Origin: Leptodactylus fallax
Taxonomy: Eukaryota; Chordata; Amphibia; Anura; Leptodactylidae
Direction of reading: 5' to 3'
Assembly (NCBI GenBank): GCA_947044405.1
Contig: CAMRHE010000055.1
Coordinates: 614,501 to 678,500, forward strand
Length of the DNA stretch: 64,000 nucleotides
Under the pieces are notes generated by a model that ran no database searches, was not told where the DNA came from, and saw only the letters and a list, made by a program, of their open reading frames with translations. Positions 55,021 to 64,000 of this stretch are shown one piece after another. The stretch's first letter is position 1. Each line of letters begins with the position of its first letter. Position numbers and translations under genes: made by a program.

Positions 55021-55084
55021 CTCATGTCCAAGATTTGTTTCGGTTCAAACAAGTTTGGTACAAACCACACTTTAAATTGGCTTA

Positions 55085-56120
55085 AAACAGTGTATAACAT
55101 TCTCAGGGCTCCTAGGAACCTATCTATAAAACATAGTGTAGAACACTGTCAGGGCTCCTAGGAACCTATCTATAAAACATAGTGTAGAACACTGTCAGGG
55201 CTCCTAGGAACCTATCTATAAAACATAGTGTAGAACACTGTCAGGGCTCATAGGAACCTATCTATAAAACATAGTGTAGAACACTGTCAGGGCTCCTAGG
55301 AACCTATCTATAAAACAGTGTATAACACTCTCAGGACTCCTAGGAACCCATCTATAAAACATAGTGTAGAACACTGTCAGGGCTCCTAGGAAGCTATCTA
55401 TAAAACATAGTGTAGAATATTGTCAGGGGTCCTGGGAACCTATCTATAAAACAGTATGAACACTGTCAGGGCTCCTAGGATCCTATCTATAAAACATAGT
55501 GTAGAATACTGTCAGGGCTCCTAGGAACCTATCTATAAAACATAGTGTAGAACACTGTCAGGGCTCCTAGGAACCTATCTATAAAACATAGTGTAGAACA
55601 CTGTCAGGGCTCATAGGAACCTATCTATAAAACATAGTGTAGAACACTGTCAGGGCTCCTAGGAACCTATCTATAAAACATAGTGTAGAACACTGTCAGG
55701 GCTCCTAGGAAGCTATCTATAAAACATAGTGTAGAATATTGTCAGGGGTCCTGGGAACCTATCTATAAAACAGTATGAACACTGTCAGGGCTCCTAGGAT
55801 CCTATCTATAAAACATAGTGTAGAATACTGTCAGGGCTCCCAGGAACCTATCTATAAAAGATAGTGTATAACATTGTCAGGGCTCCTAGGAACCTATCTA
55901 TAAAACATAGTATGAACACTGTCAGGGCTCCTAGGAACCTATCTATAAAACATAGTGTAGAACACTGTCAGGGCTCCTAGGAACCTATCTATAAAACATA
56001 GTGTATAACATTGTCAGGGCACCTAGGAACCTATCTATCCAATTTCTAGCTCTCCAAGGCAAACACAGCCAAAGTTATGTCAAAGTAAATGTGACATTAT
56101 TATATTCTGGGACTGCTTCA
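55085..56120. repeat. 46-bp minisatellite array, about 20 copies, with shared flank (copy 2)
   Basis: Units 'cagggctcctaggaacctat' plus 'ctataaaacatagtgtagaa' plus 'cactgt' repeat from about 55088 to 56035. Variant units ('cagtatgaacactgtcagg', 'aagctatctata') recur in a block order that is itself duplicated (55330-55500 and 55680-55860). The flank after the array matches that after the array at 51600-51790. Confidence 0.95.
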
Positions 56121-56544
56121 CCAGGGGTGGTGTAAAAAATAAAACAACACGAGAAGGGGGGGTTTAGGAGGGACTGGGGCTAGAACACAATATCTACATA
56201 AAATCTCTTAAACTCAAACTTACCAGCAGAGCACTTTAGAGGTGTGCTATCTCCAAAGACAGCTCCCCTCACTCTGTCTCCTCCTCCTTAGTGATGTCTG
56301 GCGCTCTCCTGTGATGTCATGATGTCATCCGGGTTCACTGCTGAGGCCTGTGATTTAGGCACGCTGAGTGTCATAGGAGAGCACCAGACGCTACAAGGAT
56401 GCCCAAAAGAGGTAACGTAAGGGGGTTATAAATGATTTTTGTTATTTTTGTCTCCTCCCTGGGCCTCCATCTATTATACTCTGGGGTTTGTAATTGATGG
56501 TAGTCGAACACCTGTGACTCCCAGATGATCAGATGTTTGAAGAG

Positions 56545-57350
56545 GAAATTTGTCAGGGTGATTTGGAACAGGAAACTACCCACAGGTCCTTATGGACTGG
56601 GTTTTTTTTTTTTTGATTCAAAGTTTTTTATTGTTTTTCACATTAACAATAGAGAATAGAAATTATTGTTTTTCACATTAACAATAGAAATGAAACATTC
56701 TTACTAATGCATTCAACTACAGGTAATGCTTTTACACTATTTCAATGTTACCAATTAAACATCGCTCACAAGTGTTCTTGCCTGTATCATAGGTGTGCTT
56801 GTACTTGTTTCCCAGTTGTTCTGGGGGATGCTGCGTAGGGCTTTCGAGCTCTGTTACTGCTCAGAAATCTTGAGTAGTTGAGTTTGCTAAAGCTAGGGGT
56901 CTGGAGATGGGTTAGTAGTGTCTTGTTAGTAGAGGAATTTGGAGTAAGAAGAGAGAGGAGAGAGGGGGGGAAGGGGGGGAGGGTGAGGGTACCAGAGTGA
57001 ACCCAGATATGGCGTTTACAGGTTTGTCCAAGCGTTGGTTCCGTGACAGTTGAGTGTCTTATGTTTTTTGAGCTTTGATGTGGTGTATCCAAGGAGCCCA
57101 TACTTTCGAGAAGCGATCGTGAGTCCTATTCTTCCAGCTCATTAGCTCCTCGAACCTCACAATTTCCTGGACCCTGGACTTCCACAGTGTGATAGGTGGT
57201 CTAATGGTCTGGAGCCAAAATTGAGGGATTAATGATTTTGCTACTGAGATGAGATGTGTGGCTAGACGGTCTCTATTGGGCTTGTAGTGTTGGACTGGGG
57301 GTTTAGTGTCCCAAAGCGCCATCTTATAATGCAATCTGCAGCTGCTTTAA
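56545..57350. repeat. MITE (relative of 12484-12957) interrupted by a LINE
   Basis: Left part 'tgtcagggtgatttggaaca' and right part 'gtttagtgtcccaaagcgcc' with 'atcttataatgcaatc' match the intron 9 MITE in order. The LINE at 56602-57290 sits between them. Confidence 0.75.
56602..57290 (-). mobile_element. 5'-truncated LINE (L1/Tx1-like 3' end)
   Basis: On the minus strand it ends in a poly(A) tail (plus-strand T run at 56602-56614). The 5' portion continues an open frame HYKPNRDRLATHLISVAKSL and RFEELMSWKNRTHDRFSKVW, resembling the C-terminal part of L1-clade reverse transcriptase proteins, stopping at 57059. Direct repeats TGGACTGGG flank it (56593-56601 and 57291-57299). At 689 bases it is heavily truncated, as usual for LINE insertions. 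Confidence 0.85.
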
Positions 57351-58789
57351 ATTAATGTCCTGCCGCCTGCCGCCTGTTTAATGTCCTGAAATGTACCAGC
57401 GGAATCTACAAAACATGCTAAATCTGCAGACTAATATCTCTTGAACGTTGGTACCAAACAGCCATTGTTACATTTCTCCCGTTATTTCTGGAAGTTCCTA
57501 TTGACTGTGACATCGAGAAATATTTCATTAAGGCCAAATTGGAAGAAAACTCACAGTTTGCTTTATGGCGGGGCCTTCAATTCCCAATCTAATTACCCGC
57601 AAAGATATTTTAGCTAACACTTGACATGTGAGTCAATGTACTTTGCAATGCTACTTAAGTGATAGCAATCAGAATACTGATAAAGAAAAGACTCAGCCAC
57701 ATTGAAGCATTGCCTCCTGATAGGGTAGATCTTAATACGAAGCTCTGATCAGTGCCTCACGAGGCGTAAAAATCAAGAACTGTGATCACAATTGTTTCAT
57801 CCTATAAGCAGAAGAGGGGAGACGTCTAAACACTACAAACCACTGGTGCCCTCAAGTAGCTATGGAAGAAAGTTAGGGGAAATCTTGAAGAGATGCATGT
57901 GTTTTCTTCGGTCCTCGGCCGCACACGCTGCGTCTACTTTATCAACACTTACAAATTATATTTTACGCAAACAGGCAAAGTGCTTAATGATCATAGGCAG
58001 AGACGCGCGCTCTCCCCTGTCATTATACACTGCCATTGGGAGGATTTGTTTCCTGCTTCTACTGTTCCCGTAACGTAATAATTAGGGATCTGTCATAGAG
58101 AAGACAAATGTATGTTTATCTCAAGACGTGACGCAGATACAAGATTGGGCGGTCACAGATACTGCTCTCATCCTTTGTAATTGTATGGGTATAGTGATGC
58201 ACGGAATATGTAGGTTTTTAATATTAAGGATATGTCCAAGATCAGATTGGTCGCCTATCAAGGAGCGTAACTAAAGGATCACATGTCCTGGTGCAAAACC
58301 CCACCTGTGCAACTTCTCCTTGCAACCTTTAGCCGCTCCCATCAATACATTGTAGCAGTATTTCCCTTTCCTTCTCTATCATGAAGACTTGTTCAGAATA
58401 TGTCTATCTACATGAGACTCCCATTACTTGTCTGTGCGCCCACATAGTAATTGTTACCCCTTTTGTGCTACAGCCTGCTCCACAGAATCCGTCCTTGACT
58501 ATCTGCTGCTGAGCAACTTCAATTGTTGCTATTAAAGGATTATTTTTCTCCTTTTTGACAGTGGAAGGCTGTGCATCATAAATATTCTCACTCCAGTGCA
58601 CCAGAGGGCAGGGGGGATACATTTACAATACACAGACTGCAAGATATCAAAGGAGATCAGAAAGGAGATCAAAGAAGTTTAACCAGCCCTATTGTGTTGA
58701 GGGTGACCTGAGGCTCCCCATGTCTTCTGAGGACAGGTTGCAGATGTAATCACTGTGATCCCTATAGTTATACTAGTGGGTCTATCCCA

Positions 58790-58935
58790 TGAATAGGTCA
58801 TCCATATCAGATCAGTGGTGGTCCAGCATGGTCTGAAAACAGATCATCATGGGGGTGCTGGGTGTCAGACCCCCACCAATCTCATATTGATGACCTAAAG
58901 ATAGGCCATCAATATCTGATCTTAGAAACCCCTTT
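58790..58935. repeat. 'gatgacctatcc'-family MITE
   Basis: Left 'gaataggtcatccatatcag' and right 'atattgatgacctaaagata' plus 'ggccatcaatatctgat' are inverted relatives, ending in 'aaacccctttag'. Same family as 3583-4200. Confidence 0.6.
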
Positions 58936-59189
58936 AGCTAGCTTAGCATATGAGAGTAGTGTTGGCTGAACCCACCAATTTCAGCAGGACCTAACTACCA
59001 TCTGATGTGTACTGGATCCTCCTGATTTTCTTCTGAGGGTGAAGGAAGAGAAAGATTGGCCACTTGGATTTCATCATGCCGATCCTTTTATTCTCAGAGG
59101 TTTCTGGCAGCAGTTACCTCCTCTCTCCCTACCTGCATGCTCAACTAAGCCGAGAATTCATGTCCATAGGGGATTGGAAAGATTAGCTG

Positions 59190-59515
59190 TTTGATAAGTC
59201 ATCAATTGAAGATTAATGGGGTCCAACATCCGGAACCCCCGAGATCAGCTGTTTTAAGAGGCAGCAGGGTTCCCTGAGCATGCTTTTGCTTCACAGGCCA
59301 TGTGATGTCATGATCATCAGTCACATGGTGTTATTGCAGCTCAGTCCCATTCAAGTGAGCTATACAAAGTGCTGTGCTTGATAAGTAGACTAGTTCTCAC
59401 AAGAACGCCTTGACCTCTTCCAAAAGCAGATCGTGGGGGGCCCAGGTGTCAGACCCCTACCAATCTTCAATTGATGACCTATCCCATGGAATAGCGCCTG
59501 GAATATCTCTTTAAG
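59190..59515. repeat. 'gatgacctatcc'-family MITE, larger copy
   Basis: Left 'gataagtcatcaattgaaga' faces right 'tcttcaattgatgacctatc', with 'cccccgagatcagctgtttt' inside. Non-coding. Confidence 0.6.
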
Positions 59516-59830
59516 AAGACCATACACATTCAATAACTGTTGGCTTAATGCTCTTCGGCTGAGAACTATTCCTAAGAACTCCCCATACACATGTGCACAC
59601 ATCGCCAAGCATGCATTTGTTTTCAGTGGGAGAGGGAAGTAAGCCGCTGCTAGATACCTTTAGAAATGGTTTATCTTCCCTGAGAACAAAAGTATCGGGC
59701 AATGAAATTCAACATGTCCAATCCTTTTTTTCCCCAACATCATTGGGAGAGACTTGTGAGGTTCCCATACATATCACATGGTCAGCCAGTCAAACCAAAA
59801 TTGGCCAAACTTACTGTAATGTTTATAGTT
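59510..59830. repeat. dispersed repeat, copy 2
   Basis: Relative of 54700-55020 ('agcatgcatttgttttcagt', 'gaaattcaacatgtccaatc'). Same orientation; class unknown. Confidence 0.6.
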
Positions 59831-62239
59831 TGTGTTAGTCTTCTGGTCGGTCATTGAGTCCTCTCCGATTTAATGGTCATTCTAGTGACTCTTCTGACTA
59901 GAGGGGAGACACTGACTGACAGGAGGCTGCCCAAAGAAGTGCAGCCCATAGACCATGTAGATGACTGAGCAAGTGTCATTGCGCACACCCTGAACTTCAG
60001 TAGGGGGCGCTGTAGAGCTAGGACTTTATGCCCGCTGTACTACAAATATCTCCAGCAGTCCCATACATAAATGGAGCCATAGTGGTGTATCTGCATGACC
60101 ACTGCTCCATCGATACCCCAACTCTTATGATCCACGGGGGTCCCAGCAGTAGGACCTCCACCGATCCTGTAGATAGGGAATGAGTTGCATTCACTTTTTT
60201 TTATTGGACTAGTACAACAAACATATTGAAATATGCTTTGGATTATACTAACTGGCAGAAGACTAAACATCTTTATTTGGAACTGGTGGAACTGGTGTTC
60301 TTAAAGGGATGTTCCTGTTATTTAACCCTAGAATAGGGGATAACTTGCTTATCAATAGGGATCCAACGGGGTCTGTTGTTGAATACGCTCACTGTCACTC
60401 TAATTATCCTCTATGGGACTGCTGGAGATAGCGCTGCAAATGCATGACCATCTGCTCCGTTCATTCGTTCATTTGGGGTACAAGGGATTCCCAATCTTGT
60501 GATTGATGGGGGGTCCCTGCGTCATGGATAAAAAGTACCTTGAAATAACTTTAATACCTTTTTATGTCAAATAGAATACTCTGCATACTAAGTTGTGCTT
60601 TTTATCATCTTAGATTTTATGACTTTTTAATTTTAGATTTTTGACTTACTGAATCAGAATACTGGGATATTTTTTGTACATTCCTCCAGAGCTCTTCTGC
60701 ACATACTAGGCTTTTTGCTTACCCTGGAAAACTCATATAGACTGTACATTCCTGCGAGCATTCGTAAGAAAAATAGTATTTCTACAGTGAATCTAATTCA
60801 CATCAACAGTATCTGTCCACCAGAGGGCAATCTCAGCCAACAGAATCGGCAGTCCTGCTGCGCCTGTATCGAATCCCTCGGAGTACCATTCCATTTCTTC
60901 CTACTATTGATCACTTTAGTCTGTGGTTTATAAAAGCATATTTTACTTGACAAGCTATATGGATATCTATAAAGTTTATATTACTATAGAGAAGTTATTG
61001 TCTCTAAAGGAAAAAAAAAACTAAAAAAAAAATATAAAACTGTTTTTGGATTTTTTTCATTGGCAAACTTTAGAAAAACAGGTCATTTACGTAACAAAAT
61101 TAAAATTTACTTATCGACAACTGCATAAAGTTATCTTCTTGGTGACGACAATAAAGGTGGTGGAAATAACTGTGAATAATACAGATAGGTTAGTAAATGC
61201 GTATACGAAGGTATGTGAACCTCCAAGGGATGATAGGGAATCCTTATTTAAAGGGAATGTTCCAACAGAAAAAGGGGTGTACTCTTTAACCACTTCAGGA
61301 CCAGACATTTCGGAGTTTTTTGGTCTATGCGTTTTTAAAGTGCTACAACATTTTTTATTCAGATTATTCAAATAATTTTAGTTTTTTTTTTCAGGGATTT
61401 ATTTTTAGGTTATCTTTAATTTTGCATATTTTTTTATTTTTATATCTGGGAAAATGTAAACAAAAAGAGGGGATAAGTGTCTGTTTTTCACATTCAATTT
61501 TTATTTTTTAATAGCACAGTGTGCTACTAAAAAATCCAAAAAAAATGTAAAAATTTTCTCCGCGTTCCCGTAATTTTTATGTAGGTGACACATGGTGTGG
61601 TATCTCCAGGGGTGGAGCTAGAACCTGTGATTTGGATGTGTTTTTTTTTTTTTTTTTAATTTTACGTCTTTTTATTTTTATTTTAAACTTTTTTTTTTTT
61701 GCTGATTTTCCCTGTAACTGGGGCTGATACATTAGCCCCAGTTTTACAGGAGGAATACATTCTCCTTTTGTGCTCATTGAGATCACTTTCCATACAGCAA
61801 TCGGGAAGGCAGGGACCATAAAAATAAAAAAATATTCTTGTATTCTGTCTACGTTGTCAGGCTGTTATAACATCGGGCCCCCATCTTCTGCAGATGTATG
61901 ATCTTGTATAGCTGCTTATCTCTACAAGGACGTACAAGTATGTCTTTGAGGAGATAGATGCTGACCACCCAGATGTATATAGAGTAAATGGGTGGTTGGC
62001 ATCTGGTTAAACCAAATTTTTTTTTTTTTGAAGAATTTTTGATATTTTAAAAATAGTATTATATCCTGCAATTTTCTCTCTGGCCACTAAGCCTAATAAT
62101 AGACTGACACTTGCCTATGTAAATCATAGATTGGCTTTATTGACAGGTCTCTCTGTTTATGTACACAAGAAGAAACCTATCACTCAAGCTGAACCAAGAG
62201 TGGAGAAGATGGTCATACTTGAAGTGTGGGACCAGTTTG

Positions 62240-62720
62240 TCATACATTATTATGTCTGGGGGTAGGTTGGTTACACATTAATATGGGAGGGATCACCGCT
62301 GGACCTGGTTGACAAGACCAAGAGAAGCAAGAGGAGGGTCACTTGGAAACGCCTCAAGACTGCAGGAAGGAGCAGATAATATGGCAGAAGGGAAGGAAGT
62401 TGGACAGACATTACTATGGAGAGGAGTACGGGCCCATTTGTATAGCGGGGTAGGCTACATGGAAATTTGGTCATATTAATATGACGGGGAAGGTCGCACA
62501 AACAGATCTTCAGACATTTGTTTGACAAGGCGAACAGTTGGACAGACATTAATATGGCAGGGAAGGGGCAACTGAACAGTTACAAAATTGATAGAGGGCT
62601 ACAAAGCTATGGCAAGGGGCAAGTTGGTTACAAATTAATATGGTAGGGGGTGGAGTGTAATGGTTGGACAGACAATGTGGTGTGTGTGTGGGGGGTCAAT
62701 GTGAACAGGGAAGGGAGATA
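62240..62720. repeat. degenerate repeat built on 'ggacagacattaatatgg'
   Basis: Related phrases 'ggttacacattaatatggga', 'ggacagacattactatggag', 'ggtcatattaatatgacggg' and 'ggacagacattaatatggca' recur at uneven spacing of about 60-130 bases. An old decayed minisatellite is likely. Confidence 0.5.
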
Positions 62721-63059
62721 GACTGATTGATGGCCAACGTAAATATGGTCAATTGGCCAGATAGGACAAGAAGGAGGACAGTATTAAGGGGGCAGATAAT
62801 ATTGACAGGTTATGTAAACAATAACAGGGTGTTTAAAGGTATGCTTTAATGTGTTTTTTCTCAACCCAAAAAAGTTGTCACATTTTCATCCTCATGCCAA
62901 TGACATATCATAATGAAAATGACTGGCTGCCATCCAACCACAACAGTCCCGTGACCACTACGGCTGGATATTTACAACATCTTGATGAAGATTCAAACAA
63001 GACAATATAGAGGACTATGACACCGGCAATAAACCTATGAAATTCATGTGGTAAATATA

Positions 63060-63150
63060 CACTGAATGGCCACTTTATTAGAGACATTCATACATATTCA
63101 TACAGGCAAGCTGAAAGGGCAGGTGTCTCTAATAAAGTGGCCATTCGGTG
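63060..63150. mobile_element. 91-bp Tc1/mariner-type hairpin MITE
   Basis: Termini CACTGAATGGCCACTTTATT and the complement of CACCGAATGGCCACTTTATT are nearly perfect inverted repeats of about 28 bases. TA lies on both sides (63058-63059 and 63151-63152). It is a minimal deletion derivative with no coding sequence. Confidence 0.92.
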
Positions 63151-64000
63151 TATTTCCATTGTTTTGACCCATTTGGACTTATTTTTATGAATTAGAAGCC
63201 CCTTTTAAGTTGTCATTACAGGTGGGTCAATCTCCTGAGATTTGTTTAGCCAAATATTTGGAGGTTCGTCCACCTGTTCCTCGTGGCATCTTGGAGTCCT
63301 ATGTGACCTCTTGCGCCCAATCACATGTGACCCACCTAGGAAGCCAGAAGAAGCTAGGAAACCACCAAAGACAACCTGGGAGGGATGGGGCAAGGTAAGT
63401 ATAAGTGTTTATTATGTTTCTACATCTCCCCTGGGTCTTCACTTATTATATTCTGGGGTCTAAAGAGTAATTTGTGGGTGGTGAACATGAAAATTGTTGG
63501 GTTTGGGTCAAGCCGGAAACTTTTTGAAAATTCGGGTTGAATCTGTTTCGCTCTGCGCCAGTTTGCTCGTCTCTAGTTGTCATATTTGCATCCTCTTTGG
63601 GAGCAGTGACATGGTATTCTTGGTTCTACGCTACCCAGTGCAGGCTATTTGTGTATATCACGCTCTTCCTCCATAGTAAGCATCACTCCGGAGAGGTGAG
63701 CCCTGTAAATAATGCAGTTGTTACTGGAAGCTGACACACTTGATGATATTTGGTTTAGGTGAAAAAATTAATGAGAGAAAAGACCTAATGAATTCTAATC
63801 TCATCCAGAAAGCTCTGGTTGAGTCTCCCGCACGATTATTCCTAATTTACCGGTGCTATAAATCTAGATGAAAGGAAGCGTAAAACTCTAATGAACTGGA
63901 TCTCCGAAGAAGTAGCTTGCAGCTAATGATTGCAAGACTGATCTGCGCCTTTGTGTTTCTGCACAGATATCTCAAGTAAATTCCAGTGAAATATTTTTGC

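Larger units (their letters stand above)
42030..64000. other. intergenic region upstream of PPP2R2D
   Basis: About 22 kb with no recognised coding exon on either strand. Much of it is accounted for by the mobile elements and tandem repeats listed separately. The stretches 46140-48090, 48800-49810, 57360-58780 and 59840-62230 contain only repeat fragments, AT-rich tracts (61010-61830) or sequence I cannot classify. Confidence 0.7.

Noticed and set aside
59390..59838. Minus- and plus-strand frames of 63-81 codons
   Set aside because: They fall in dispersed repeats also present at 54700-55020, with frames not preserved between the copies.

Overview
This window is vertebrate nuclear DNA, almost certainly from a frog. 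The reasons are GT-AG split genes, a CpG-island promoter, and a dense load of palindromic TTAA-type and 'gatgacctatcc'-type repeats, Tc1/mariner, hAT, tRNA-SINE and LINE copies of the kind found in neobatrachian frogs. The species cannot be named from sequence alone. There is no prokaryotic, viral or plasmid character. Nearly all long open frames here are repeat-derived or chance.

Two genes are supported. On the minus strand a complete PPP2R2D gene (B55-delta regulatory subunit of protein phosphatase 2A) runs from its start codon at 41651 to its stop at 12157. It has ten coding exons of 7, 75, 98, 166, 113, 178, 165, 170, 92 and 280 nt. They join in phase to 1344 nt, or 447 residues plus stop, with a GT-AG boundary at every junction. 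On the plus strand, the very short last coding exon of BNIP3 (2179-2224) and its 3' UTR (to about 2525) lie at the left edge; the rest of BNIP3 is outside the window. The two genes are convergent, about 9 kb apart, which is the arrangement I recall from human chromosome 10q26.

Layout: 1-2178 is the last BNIP3 intron, with a decayed unclassified repeat. 2179-2525 is the BNIP3 terminal exon. 2526-11480 is repeat-rich intergenic DNA with an 8-copy minisatellite and a nested duplication. 11480-12156 is the likely PPP2R2D 3' UTR. 12157-41651 is PPP2R2D. Intron 9 carries about 80 copies of a 43-bp satellite split by a DD37E Tc1-like transposon. Intron 5 carries a deleted DD34E Tc1 copy. Intron 2 (14.8 kb) carries paired mariner-like elements, a SINE, several MITEs and a 90-bp tandem array ending just before exon 2. 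41380-42030 is the CpG-island promoter, with a CRE and a YY1-type motif. 42030-64000 is intergenic and built largely of repeats: two hAT elements with perfect 8-bp target duplications, a solo LTR inserted in a mobile 46-bp minisatellite element, a second LTR-like element, a 5'-truncated LINE inside a MITE, and a hairpin MITE.

I did not find a new biological system such as a defence island or a novel gene cluster. The most interesting material is structural: large tandem arrays inside introns of a cell-cycle phosphatase gene, datable nested insertions, a minisatellite that appears to move as part of a dispersed element, and a 7-nt first coding exon behind a possible overlapping upstream ORF.
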